A stretch of DNA of 64,000 nt from Megaustenia siamemsis (lineage: Eukaryota > Mollusca > Gastropoda > Stylommatophora > Ariophantidae). The notes below the pieces were generated by a model that ran no database searches, was not told the DNA's origin, and saw only the letters and a list, made by a program, of their open reading frames with translations. A program made the position numbers and the translations under genes. This document shows, piece after piece, positions 34,286 through 44,941 of the stretch (position 1 is the stretch's first letter; each line of letters opens with the position of its first letter). Location of the stretch: the NCBI GenBank assembly GCA_032433765.1, contig JAVIAB010000092.1:102964564-103028563 (forward strand), in the 5' to 3' direction.

Positions 34286-34335
34286 AAGTCGACACTTTTA
34301 AATATCTGGGTACCAGAATAATAACTTGAAAAATA
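34286..34335 (+). mobile_element. Short head-to-head LINE piece
   Basis: The plus strand reads KVDTFKYLGTRII, the same FKYLG segment as the neighbouring minus-strand LINE-C. TTTTAAATATCTGGGTA thus mirrors TACCCAGATATTTAAAAT across about 25 bp. This is either a second, truncated element or an inverted piece of the same insertion. Confidence 0.6.
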
Positions 34336-34400
34336 TGGCGGCAGGGTGTGATACTGACTACATCACCCATACATGTGCTGTTGGTCATTGGAAAAAAAAA
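34336..34400 (+). mobile_element. Possible SINE-1 core relic
   Basis: GGTGTGATACTGACTACATC followed by ACCCATACATGTGCTG resembles the GCGTAATACCGACCACATTA ... CATGTGCCG block. Nothing else of SINE-1 remains. Confidence 0.3.
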
Positions 34401-35595
34401 CAACAAATTTAGCACATTTCCCAAGGTTGCCGTAAGATTTTATGATGCTATTTATTTTCACGTACTTGAAATTTCTCTCTTCAAGTATATATTTTTTAAC
34501 ATGTCAAGTTACACAATAGTATCGAGAGACAGCAATTGAGAGATATGGATCAATGAAAATGGGAAAAAGGGCGTGCGCACCGTTAAAAGGCCCTGTCAAT
34601 GGCCAACAACAGTCAGCTACCGTCGAGATAGACATTGTGACCAAGCAACAAAGCCATTAAGTTATTTGCGGGTATCATTGCACTCCAAACATGTCCATAG
34701 GTGCTCAGATCCCCTCCTCAGCAAGTCCCGCAGCGTCCAACGACTGACGACTCCAGTTCTGTGTTGGTTGATAAATCCTCTCATACACCCACTAAGTTTA
34801 TCGTTTCTGGCTGTGTCCCCATCTTATCTCCCATCATCAAGAGCCATTCGGATTTGTTGTAAAAATGTCAACGTCCACAGACGAACAAGCTACATGAAAT
34901 GAAATAAAAAAAAAACGTAAAAAAAAAAATGTTCCATGTTGATTAACTTATTGGGAATCAACTCATATAAACGTTTCCAGTAATAGTAGGGTCTGGGGTC
35001 GTGTACCCACCTCCACATATTTTTAGAACCCTTCCCTTTTACTGTATTTCACACCTGTGTCCGCCCTGTTAACCGGCCATTTCAATTTCAGTCCAGTCGG
35101 TGTCTGATGACGCTCCGGGTCACAGGGAAGTGACTTATTTATTTATTTTTTTTTTTGAAAGAGTCTAGCATATTGTCACCATGTAGTTAGATTTCTGTGA
35201 ATATCCTGATATATTTTTGTGTTTGTTGTTCCAGCTGAAGGCCTTCTTGGCCGAAACATCGTTCTACTTTTATTTTGTTTCCCACCTACGTAAAACTGTT
35301 ACCATACCACTTTTCCTTTTTTTTTTTTTTTAATGATCACTACATGAAATGAACTTTTTATATAATATTTTATTGTTTGAAATATAACCATTTTTAGTCA
35401 GTCATGTTTTTCTATAAATAAATGTAACTTGAAAGACTTAGTCAGTTAAGTCCCTTGCCTAGGTGCCGTAGGCGTTACGTAGAACTGGTATTTGTACTTA
35501 TAACCTGTGTGGAGTAGTAAGCAATAACCACAGCAAAGCTCTAATTATGCGAACGCAAATATTTTACATGATTATTTTTGCTAAGCAAAACAGCA
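34401..35595. other. Stretch with a weak hammerhead-like motif
   Basis: No gene supported: ORF 34573-34902 has no domain. At about 35234, CTGAAGGCCTTCTTGGCC followed by GAAAC resembles the stem II and GAAAC part of hammerhead ribozymes known from Penelope-like elements, but the required CUGAUGA is not intact. Poly-T runs lie at 35145-35156 and 35319-35332. Confidence 0.35.
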
Positions 35596-35604
35596 AGATC
35601 TATT

Positions 35605-35988
35605 TTTACCACACAACAGAAAATTGAAGACTTTGAAATGTGGGTTTATAGAGGAATAAGAAGAATTTGATGGAAAGAAAGAAGACAAACGATGAAGTCT
35701 TAAAAGAACTAAAAATGAAAAAGAACTATTAAACACAATTCAAACAAGACAAATGAGACTTGGGTTGTATGTTAAAAGACACAGCAGCCTACTAAGAGTA
35801 ATCTTGGAAGGAAAATGTAAGGTAAAAGAGGCAGAGGCAGACCAAGACTAATATTAAAAAGTAACATCAAATGTTGGACAACTCAACCTATGATAACCTA
35901 CACAGTCAAAGCAAGAGACAGAGTGGAATGGCGCTCCATGGTAGCCAACCTTCGATGCGGGGATGGCACTCAATGATGATGAGTTTTG
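35605..35988 (+). mobile_element. LINE-A 3'-end fragment
   Basis: It parallels 5341-5724 in order: a KIEDFEMWVYR-type segment, GAAGACAAACGATGAAGTC, RHSSLLRVILEGK-type codons, then GGTAGCCAACCTTCGATGCG and ACTCAATGATGATGAG. Several small indels break the frame. TTTTTACCAC before and TTTTGTTACCAC after the element may be a degraded target-site duplication. Confidence 0.87.
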
Positions 35989-36139
35989 TTACCACTTTAG
36001 CTAAGCGGTAGGAAACTTCATTTATCGATATAAGATACATATTTTATATTTATATAGCGCTTTGCAACAAGAGGCAATCTAATCAAAGCGTAAGACAAGT
36101 GTTTCGGTCCTGTATCTAATTGCAGAAATTCCTTTATCC

Positions 36140-36265
36140 CATCATTATCATCAAATACCTTGCCTGCAGGCGTAGGTGATTATGTCTCACCGCATCTTTC
36201 TATCTCTACATTTGTACATCTGTTTATGAATTCTTTTGTTGAGTTCCTACCAAACCATTTTTTTT
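36140..36265 (-). mobile_element. LINE-B 3'-terminal relic
   Basis: The plus-strand reading ATCAAATACCTTGCCTGCAG, GCGTAGGTGATTATGTCTCA is the inverted counterpart of the LINE-B 3' terminus (TCATCAAGTACCGGGCC... GCGTAGGTGATCATGTCTC). About 110 bp are recognisable. Confidence 0.7.
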
Positions 36266-36269
36266 AAAG

Positions 36270-36576
36270 AAGAAGAGAAACTTTGACCACAAAACCCTCC
36301 ACTACCTTGTGGACTAGATTCTAGTTAGAATCAAAGGTTTTGGGAGTACACCAAGAGTAAAAATCCGGAGGGAGGGACCCTAAGGTAGTAGACGGCGTTA
36401 ACTGTCTTTCTTGCATCCCCTGCATCTTCTTTCAATTCCGAACGTATGGACTTTGTCCCTCCTTCGGAAATCCTTGAAACGAAGTCGAGAGGGGGTTAGT
36501 GCGACTGGGTAAAGCACTATCTCCATATTCCGTGCCCAGACAGATTAGGCAAAGTGAAATGAGGGAGAAAGCACCA
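36270..36576 (+). mobile_element. Probable LINE-E 5' UTR
   Basis: Lies immediately upstream of the endonuclease start at 36577 and is less AT-rich than neighbouring DNA. It includes GGAGGGAGGGACC and GGCGTTAACTGTC. Assignment as leader of LINE-E is by position only. Confidence 0.4.
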
Positions 36577-36729
36577 ATGTTTAAACTTGGCACATGGAAC
36601 GTAAGGACCATGTGCCCTGGACTTGCTAAAGCAAACACACTGAAAAAAGGGCAAATTAAAACAACAGCCCTCATAGATAAAGAACTTGGCTATTCATTTG
36701 AGACTGTGCTAAAGCAAAACTTAGAATAG
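36577..36729 (+). mobile_element. LINE-E endonuclease N-terminus
   Basis: Translates MFKLGTWNVRTMCPGLAKAN and continues to IDKELGYSFETV before a stop. The GTWNVRTM motif is the start of the apurinic-like endonuclease domain of non-LTR retrotransposons; its Asn is a catalytic metal-binding position. The QETRL-type motif that should follow is replaced by KQNLE, after which the element jumps to its C-terminus. Confidence 0.82.
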
Positions 36730-36935
36730 AAAAGACTCATGAAAAAGGATGGGAAAACCCTGTGGACCAGTGGGCCTGACTTGTTCATTCTGTGACCGCC
36801 TGTGTTTGTCAAACATTGGTAGAATTAGCCACGAGAGAAGCTGTTCGACAAAAACAAAACCTAGAAAAAAATACATAATAGCCTCTACTAAACCGTCTGA
36901 CAAGACGAAAAGGGCCATACATTTTTTAAAAACTC
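36730..36935 (+). mobile_element. LINE-E C-terminal zinc finger
   Basis: Encodes GLTCSFCDRLCLSNIGRISH followed by ERSC: CxxC spacing, then H and a final C. This finger is typical of the C-terminus of LFADD-type LINEs. Its position directly after an endonuclease start shows that the whole RT was deleted between 36729 and 36735, a feature of internally deleted copies. Confidence 0.78.
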
Positions 36936-36974
36936 TCTTGAATCGTTTCTTTCCCGTTTTTTTGTTGTTCCGAT

Positions 36975-37190
36975 TTTTTTGTCCGATTGTCCAGGATTCA
37001 CATCCATACGCCAGGACTGGTTCTTACACTAACGAACTCATTTCCTTATCGCAATTGACAAATATGGATTGCATATCTTTGTTAGTCTTTGGAAAATTGC
37101 CTTTGCCGGAGCTATTCTACACCTTACTTCTATTGTACATCTACCATCCGAAGTTAACTTCGTCGTTCCTAGGTATTAATTCATTTCTTA
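36975..37190 (-). mobile_element. LINE-B internal fragment
   Basis: The minus strand reads LTSDGRCTIEVRCRIAPAKA, IFQRLTKICNPYLSI, PVLAYGCESWTIGQK, the segment of LINE-B just upstream of the part preserved at 11.3 kb. Two stops occur in the KRVLKCY region. It stops before the C-terminal FFGHVMRR. Confidence 0.78.
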
Positions 37191-37194
37191 TATA

Positions 37195-37455
37195 AACAGG
37201 TATAATAAACTCTTTATAAGATGTTTCTTGGTATTGCTTTGTGTTGAAGTATAGGGGATCGCCGTCTCAATGTTTAGTTTGCCTTGCTGCATCGTATGTC
37301 CAATTCTTTATCGATTTTACCACCTTCAGAGAATGTTGTTCCCAGATATTGAAAGTTTGTTACTTGTTTTAGAACATGGTGTTTTATTGCTTTGTTTAAT
37401 GTCTTCTTTTGTCTTCCTATTGATATAACCTCTTTGATCTCAGAATTAAAAGAGC
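37195..37455 (-). mobile_element. LINE fragment (LINE-C-like)
   Basis: The minus strand reads HVLKQVTNFQYLGTTFSEGG then KIDKELDIRCSKAN, matching the QVDNFKYLG ... EIDIRCNKA segment of LINE-C at 34.2 kb. Downstream, the frame is lost. It joins the LINE-B fragment with a small gap. Confidence 0.75.
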
Positions 37456-37509
37456 TTCGTCAGCAGTAACAATCATTTCACTAAATGTCTCCTAAGCTGG
37501 ACTGCTCTG

Positions 37510-37537
37510 AGTCTAGATTACTAGAATAATCTAGACT
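37510..37537. repeat. Perfect 10-bp inverted repeat (hairpin)
   Basis: AGTCTAGATT and AATCTAGACT are perfect complements separated by 8 bases. No T-tract or gene end is nearby that would make it a terminator in a eukaryotic context. Confidence 0.7.
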
Positions 37538-37879
37538 GAAAAAAATACTGAAATAGGACTCTTGGGTTGTATTTCTACCGAAACAGTGCAACGTAATTAA
37601 AACAAAAATAACCTTCGCGAATTGTATTTTATGTTATATGATAGTCATTTCGTTAATTCCGCTAAGATTGGTGAGAGTGGCGAGCCAGCCAAATATACTT
37701 ATGATTGCCTACTCCTGTGCAGTGAAGTCAAGACAGATGGAAAGGTCAAAGGCAATTGAATGAACACAATGAATAGTCGACATGCTACAGTGGAAGGCGG
37801 AAGTCCTTACCGGTTCGCCTAGAACATCTTTATATAAATAATAAAAAAAAAACGATCATATCGACTTTATCTTATTTCT

Positions 37880-37990
37880 GGGGGAGGGGTGGGGGTGAAG
37901 CGCTTATAGGGCCGGAGAATAAAGGCCGCTTGTCCAGTGCAGTCGCCATGGGTGGTTCTGGTCTGAGTTGTTATTGCCTACAACTACGCG
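37880..37990 (-). mobile_element. SINE tail (dispersed motif), inverted
   Basis: GGGCCGGAGAATAAAGGCCG, then CAGTGCAGTCGCCATGGGTG, is the inverted form of the motif near 7128 and 59086. On the minus strand it continues into ACCAGAACCACCC, comparable to ACCACCCCTGG in the element at 63.8 kb. Confidence 0.5.
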
Positions 37991-37999
37991 TGGGTGGAG

Positions 38000-39450
38000 A
38001 ACACATTTATGAGGTTCTTAAACAATATGAATGTGGCACGAATGCCAAAAACACATCTTTATCAGCAACTATGCATTCTCTCTCTTGGGTTGTCTAAACT
38101 GTCGATTTGATCGAGGACCAAGTGGATGAGTGTTGAATCTAACAACTCACCATGTAGTGAAGTTTCAACAAATACTGAGAGAGATTGACATATGCACTGG
38201 AATGTTTAACTTCTGCCTATCAAACACAGATCTGTCGCTGTGTGAAGATGGTCAATCACAATTGCGTAAATGCTGGCAATTTCAATAACCGGGAAGAAAA
38301 TAGGACACCAAGATACGCACAACATGAGAGATCTCCATTTCAGAAACAAACCAGATAGGAAACGGATTTTCACTATTTTTTGCACACCTCTACTTTTTTA
38401 TTGCGACACGCTTACATGTCACACAATTTATATGGAAATTCATGACCAATACCAGGTAGCGACAACAGACTAAGCAAGTGCCATTTTAAATTATTTAATT
38501 CTTGTGTATGATCCTGAATGCTGGTGTAGGGCAACCGAAAATTGAACATCAAGTTGTTATTGTTATCACTTATATGCAGTTATTTTTATGGATCAACAGC
38601 ACAGATTTGATTGTTTTAGACAGACAACCAGAAATATTCACGGTTGTAACAAGGGCGGAGCTGTGTGTGTGTCTCTCTCTTTCTTTTACTGATGCCACGA
38701 GTTTCTCTCTCACCCTTCCCCTATCTATCTATATCTCTCTATCTATCTTTCTATTTGTCTGTCTGCCTGCCTGTCTGTCTGTCTGTCTATCTCTCTCTCG
38801 CTCTCTCTCTCTCTCTGCCTGTCACACATGCGCATGGTCGAACAGTTACCGCATAGACTCATGATGCTAGTGAAATGACCTTCTTTTCCCGGGTTTGAGT
38901 TGTTAGAGCCTTTCCTGCCTAAGAGTTCCTGTGGTAGGTCTTCTCTATAAATGGACCCCAGTACTTCGGCGATTATAGAGCACGCATTGAAGAGAATCCG
39001 GATATCATTACAATCACAAGAGCTGCCATGCAGTGAACGTCTGAGGAAAGAGGTGAAAGACAAAACACAAGCATGTAGGAGACAATGGCGGTGAAAACGC
39101 TGGCCGAGCAAAATGGATGATTTGTTATAGTCCGTTCAGAATCGTTTGCCGAGATGTTATGATTTATAATTCAAAAAGTTCTTGATGATTTCACATGATT
39201 TTTGGCATACGGTGTTAAAATGTCCATGTCACGAGAACATATGTGTTACTCGATGTCTAGCTATAACGGTTTTCTTAAAGCGGCGAATTCCTTTGATCTT
39301 TGCCCATGTAACTATTATTTTGACCCTAATCAAAATGTTTTACAGTAATCTAGTGCAACGATGACCCATAGGCGTGTCCATAAAATTTTACTGGGTGGCA
39401 AGTATACAAATTTTAAATTATATATAGAACTTTTGTTCGTAGAGTCAATT
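38000..39450. other. Stretch with (CTAT/CTCT/CTGT) microsatellite
   Basis: A compound microsatellite spans about 38672-38822 with CTAT, CTGT and CT repeats; it creates spurious Ser/Leu-rich frames on the plus strand and Arg/Glu/Asp-rich frames on the minus strand. No gene supported elsewhere in this block. Confidence 0.6.
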
Positions 39451-39668
39451 TGATATAGTTCCATGCTCTTGGTGTGAGTTTCCCAAATGTTGTCGCTGCC
39501 TTTCAAATACGTACATTTAGTTCCTCATCTAAGGAAAGTGTGGCTGTAATAGTGGATCCAAGATAGCTGAACTTCTGTACTGACTCAAGCAGGCTTCCAT
39601 TCAAAGTAATGGTTGTTGGTTTGCTTATAATATATTTTTGATTGCTTGGGTGGTCTTGAACAATAAAC
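39450..39668 (-). mobile_element. LINE fragment (KFSYLGS type)
   Basis: The minus strand reads KPTTITLNGSLLESVQKFSY followed by LGSTITATLSLDEELN and KAATTFGKL. This matches a widespread post-RT segment of non-LTR retrotransposons, FxYLGSTIS...DEEI..RI.KA. Only about 70 codons remain, with one stop. Family membership relative to A-F is unresolved. Confidence 0.75.
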
Positions 39669-39669
39669 T

Positions 39670-41320
39670 GTCATTTTGTGCTAAACGGGAAATTTCATAT
39701 GTAACATTTCTTTATAAAAATTTATAGTGGAAACATAACTATTTTAGGACGGTGCGCATTCAGCCGTGAAGGTCATGCCTATATGCTAAAGAATCAGCTG
39801 TGAGATGTAAGCATCTACATAATCCCGCCGGTGTTTATAATATCGATTAACTTTTTTTTAATATAGGTTAAATAAGGCATCTTTGAAACTGGATCACATT
39901 TCTTTGATAAAAAAATATTTTTATAGCGACATTAGTATTCTAAACCTAACTTCAAAAGATCAATGCAAATGAACAATAAGTTTTTGAAAAAAATAAATTA
40001 ATGTCTAGGCAAACGATTCTGAACGTTTTATAGATATAAATGTTGGTATTTAAAGTCAACAAATTGTCTACTGAGTCTTCACAAAATTAATAAAGATTCG
40101 CCTTCCCTTCGGTAATTAAACCCAAGGCCGTGGTGCGTCATGTCGTTCAATATTCAGTTTTGTGCACGGGATCTTACTGAAGTTAGTGTTCCTGCAATAG
40201 CCAAACTATTTTACGTGAACGACCGCAACAAATTAATGTATATATCCTAAAATGGTGTCAAATTCGAACAGGGTGAATTTAATATAGCCTAAAGAAGAAA
40301 ACTTTTAAACTAGATCAAATTTCTCAGAGCAAAAAATATTTCTATAACGTCATCAATATTCTAAGATTACATGCAAATTTTGAAAAGAAAATAACAAACG
40401 GTTGTCACGCAAAGCTAATTCAGGTGTGATTATGAATTTCTGAACGGACTATAATTGTATTTTGCCATACTGCTTATGCTATCAAAATATTGCAGGGAGA
40501 GGAGGTACGTGAAACTAAACATTGCCAGTTGTGTAGCTTGAGTTCTTTTAATGAGTGACTCTGATTTCCTCTGTATTTTCATGAACTGTCATTTCATGTA
40601 GTATGCTCGTGCTGCAGGTTGGCTGAGTTTAATCTTGGTCAAATATCCTAGCTAATTTATTCGTGGTTATTCGATGTAATCGTTTACTGGTGTTGTCCGC
40701 TTTTTTTCTTCAAAATTGTATGTTAAACTCTATCCATATTTTTGTTTGCAACATTTGTACTCTCTTTTTGCCTGGTGTCATTTTTACGATTGTTTTATGT
40801 GATACTTTTGCTGATGTCATTCATGGCTTCATAAGGTGTGTCGATCACTCGCTGTTTTGTTGTTCCGCGATTAAAAGATAAGAGAGACATATCTAATGAA
40901 GAAATAAAAATAAGAGTAAGGAGGGAAGGGAGGGAGGTGCTTTACTTTTTAAAGATTAATAAAATAAAAAATATAACCTCTGGCCCAACGCTAGATTTGT
41001 TCACCATTCTGTTGTAAACAGAAAAAAAAATTAAATTGTTTTATTACCGCTGGACATCACGTCCGTATTAATGTCGCTCAAAATAATCCATGAAATGATC
41101 GTAACACCAGCTACTTTCAAATTTAATTAAGAAATATGCTAAAAATGGAAAATCAACTACGTGCATACACACACTGAATCTGAATATAGAAGTCTTCTTA
41201 ATTACTACGCCCTCTCTGTCGGTACTGTCGCATGTATTATGCACGAAGGCATTCGTCAACGTCATGTCAATTCTTTAACCAGTTTCATTAAAATAACTTC
41301 ATTGTCCACGAAAGTACATT
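39670..41320. other. AT-rich stretch, no supported gene
   Basis: Scattered short ORFs (40663-40881 plus, 41068-41265 minus) have no domain and no repeat is evident. Confidence 0.45.
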
Positions 41321-41324
41321 TTTT

Positions 41325-41790
41325 CTATCTATCTATCTATTGACCTTTCGAGCCGTAACCGGCCCATAGGGCGTAGACCAAGATACACCTTCACCTATAT
41401 GAATTTTTGTTCTAGCAGTTTTCTTTTAAAGATATTTTATCAAATCTCGCCATCTGTCTCTGTTCTGTGCAAGCAGTTCTATCTCATTGAGGGAGCCGAT
41501 TCCTGCTGCTCTTGCCTCTCTCATCAATGTTCTTCTCAGTGTCTCCCTGGGTCTTCCTCTTTTTCTTTTACCTGTTGTTTCCCATATGAGGGCTTGCTTT
41601 GCTATTCGATTATTATCTCTTCTCATCACATGTCCAACGTATGACCATCGTCTTTTCTTTATTACTGAAGATATTAGTGGTTGATTGGCGATTTCTCTAA
41701 TTTCCTCGTTTGTTTTGAATTCGTTCCATTCTATACCAAGTATTTTCCTTAGACATTTATTTTCGAATACATTTTTTGCTATAGGAATAT
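41325..41790 (-). mobile_element. LINE-D C-terminal fragment
   Basis: The minus strand encodes CLRKILGIEWNEFKTNEEIR, then SYVGHVMRRDNNRIAKQALI, RGRPRETLRRTLMREARAAG and DRWRDLIKYL with a stop. The final ORF 41426-41629 is intact to its stop. The 3' end runs into a (GATA)n tract (CTAT on the plus strand at about 41326-41341), which would be its tail. LINE-D differs from A-C in sequence and tail. Confidence 0.88.
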
Positions 41791-43270
41791 TCTCGAAAGT
41801 CTAGAATACGCGCTGACTGTTATTTGCGTTTTGAATCTATCTAGAATTACAAACAGTATTACAGTCGTACGGTGAAACGCATGTCAGCTGTAAGAGATTA
41901 GCTGTAATTCAAATGTTCACGAGAGATCCAATTTACTAAAATAATATTTATGTTCGATTAATAATCTAGCTGCTGATTTTGTCTCATCTGGTCACTCAAG
42001 CTCAGTAGTTACTAGATTGTACAGTACTGCTCCCAGGGGCGGCTCCAAACTTTGACAAGGGCGCCGCTCCAGTGATATGGTCGTGGGCCTGCTCAGTTGT
42101 TAGAAATCATAAAATACAACATCCGCATAGGTTGAATATTTTTGTAGTACATAAACGAGTTTTTACATAAAAGTGTTTATTCTTTGTTGTCATTTATCGT
42201 CTTATATATACTATCAGGGTGCCCAGTAATTTAATATCAAAACATATAAAGTGATAACGCTTGCAGTCTTTTAAACACTCGTATCAACGCTTTCTGTCTG
42301 TTACATTCTGCGCAACAAATCTAGCACCTTGACTTTGATGGACATTTCAGAAAATAACAACAGTTGGTGCACTGCTTTAGGTTTCATGGAAAATAAATAC
42401 AGGAATCGGAGTTGACCCGACCTATATGATTGTAACTGCCATGAGAACGCCGCCAGTACATGATCAGTTGGGAAATAGAGCCTCTAATGTCAGCAGTTTT
42501 GGAACCACTCCCCTAGCTGTTTCAAGAAATATCGTATTTTGTCGGTGACCTACTGAGAAACGTGTTGCTTTATTTTAACTCGTGACACCGTAATGACCAA
42601 AATCACACCGCACTGTATCGTTAGACGAGAAGCTCTCTCTATCTCATTTTAATATCTTCCTGTTTCATCGTATTTGTACATCTACGACCTTCATCAGTGT
42701 ACTTTTCTGTAATTTAAGCAAAAAAAATCGTTAATGTATTTCAATTGACAATGTTCTTTTGTTTTCAATTTTTTTTTCTTGATCTTAAACACGTCTCGCA
42801 TGAAACACGAACTGGATAGCACCAGCAATGATAAAACATTAACCGGTTGGTTAAGATAACGTCAGTGTTAAGAAATTGTACCTTCGTTTTAGATACATTT
42901 ACTTTTTCTTTTATTCAAGCAGGAACTACAACCTTTACATTTCGTTTTTCAGCTTCCAAGGAACATTTTCCACGTTCAACTTTAACCTCGGACTTCTGCT
43001 TTATTATTCGTCTCCGGTAAGGCTAGCTCTTACCAACTATACAATCGGGGAACTCTGAAATTAAATAACCCGAGCGCTCCTCTTGTAATTCCAGCGATTA
43101 CCACTGAATATAAACATTAAAGCAACAGTTCCACAGCACGCACACCTCTAGTGTCTCATTTCGTCTGGTCCGAGCTTTTGGGCCTGTCATGCTTAGACGA
43201 TGCATCTAGTAATGTTGCTACCACTGGTAGAGCTCTTGAGGTTATAGAACACTCAAATCCCTCAACTGGG
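41791..43270. other. No gene; possible hAT-like MITE
   Basis: CAGGGGCGGCTCCAAACT at 42034 and, in inverted form, GTTTTGGAACCACTCCCCTA ending at about 42515 resemble hAT-type terminal inverted repeats around a 480-bp non-coding interior. I could not find the expected 8-bp target-site duplication. The remainder of the block has no feature I can support. Confidence 0.35.
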
Positions 43271-43271
43271 G

Positions 43272-43720
43272 ACCTCGGTAGTCTAGTTGGGAAAACTACC
43301 CCAGTAGCTACCGACCAAGATTAACATGGACGAGTAACATCAAAAGATGGACAAATCAACCGATGACAACCTGCACCATCAAAGCAAGAGATAGAGCAAA
43401 ATGGCGCTCCATGGTAGCCAACCTTCGTTGCGGAGACGGCACTCAATGATGATGATGAGCTACCGATATTTGGACAACCTGTGTTCGATTCCCGTTAGAA
43501 GCAGTTTGTGAATTGTACTCGTGGTTGGAAAAAAAAACCTTCGCCGTCGACCCAGCCGCTGTCATAAATGGGTACCATGGTAATACTCTGGGAAGATGCG
43601 GAATTGCGCCTCGCTCGTGAGTTATGATGCTTGAGGCGACACTAGACAGGATGGATAGGCGGTCGAGCACATATGGAGCACCCAAGTGCTAAGACGCCGA
43701 TTCAAGTCTCGCACCTTTAA
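43272..43720 (+). mobile_element. tRNA-derived SINE split by a LINE-A insertion
   Basis: The left part has an A box (GGTAGTCTAGTTGGG, about 43276). The right part has a B box (TGTTCGATTCCCG, about 43482) and a core CGACCCAGCCGCTG followed by CATAAATGGGTACC, the same core as SINE-1. Head and tail differ from SINE-1, and near 43655-43720 a second tRNA-like piece (GATTCAAGTCTCGC) follows. Removing 43315-43458 and one duplicate restores a continuous SINE head. Confidence 0.75.
43315..43458 (+). mobile_element. LINE-A 3' end inserted in SINE
   Basis: CCAAGATTAACATGGACGAG through GGTAGCCAACCTTCGTTGCG to ACTCAATGATGATGATGA is the last 144 bp of LINE-A. GCTACCGA occurs on both sides (43307-43314 and 43459-43466), a target-site duplication. 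It is an extremely 5'-truncated insertion. Confidence 0.93.
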
Positions 43721-44901
43721 ATCCATCAAGCATTGCAATGAGTAGACACGTCAGCTTAGTAATGGTGTAAACGTAAACATATGTTTACTGATCCTTTCTT
43801 GCCACATATTGTTCACTTGTTTGTCTGAAAGTGAAATAAACTCCGTTTACGCTCAAGAATACACACACGTGTTACAGACAGCATCACACATACTACGGTG
43901 ACTGCAGTCAGTACACCGCTTTGGCAGATGCTCACTGGCCAAACACGAAACATTACGGACCCTTGCATGAGCTGTTAGAGACCGTCAAATTCATGACGAC
44001 AGCTTTGCAGATACAGGATCTTAGCGAATAAAGGAAGAATTTTGTTTAATGGTTTTGAGTACAATCTTTATTTAATGCCATAACCATTTTTTCTTCTGAA
44101 AAGTTCTAGATGGATCCACGGAAATGCTATAACTCATTAACCCGTTCCAACACTTCAGTAACGCAAAAATCCATTACCTGTAATTAATTTCGGTTCAACG
44201 CTATGAATTGGTATGCCAGAACATCAGCTCTGGTTTTCTGTATGTTTATTGTCAAACGACTACCCAAACTTGTTACTGACTAAACCCCTCGTAAATATTG
44301 TGCCTCATTACTTTGAAAGTGTTCAACTCCACCCACAATTACTTTATCATCGTTCAAGTCCACTAATCCCAATGTTGACTGCACAAATCATTATCTGTCG
44401 GGATTTTCTTCACATTCATTTATTTACCTTTCTATTTATACTTCAGAAAATACCCTTACCAAGATGAAAGACTAGAAATTGGTCTATGTTCTCTGACATA
44501 TTTTTGCACTCATCGTCCTATACAATGCAATAACTGTCTTATGATTGTATAGTCCCCCAGCAGTCTCCTTTGTGCGTCTCTGTTTGCTCAGTCAATAACT
44601 TTTACCTAGTGTAATGAAGACTATATTAAGGTCTTGTTGATGTATTAATATTGAGCCAGGCTGACTTGGTACGAAGATTGCGTCAGTGCACTCTCTTACC
44701 TTTCTAAATGCAATTTGGGTTTGGGAAAATGCTAGTTCGACAAGTGCTCTTAGTTAATGTTATATTTTTTTCCCTCAAGGGTTTGTATGAAGTATAATCA
44801 TATATTATCAGTTGTTCTTTCTATCTCCGTTATATTTTTTAATGCCAAGAGGTAATTATTCATTATTTACTTTAGAAGTAGAATAGTATTAGTTGAACTT
44901 T

Positions 44902-44941
<40 letters not shown>

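Noticed and set aside
37510..37537. Intrinsic transcription terminator
   Set aside because: A perfect hairpin but no U-tract or upstream gene, and the context is eukaryotic.
42034..42515. hAT-like MITE
   Set aside because: Terminal repeats are imperfect and no 8-bp TSD is present; kept only as a note in the block description.
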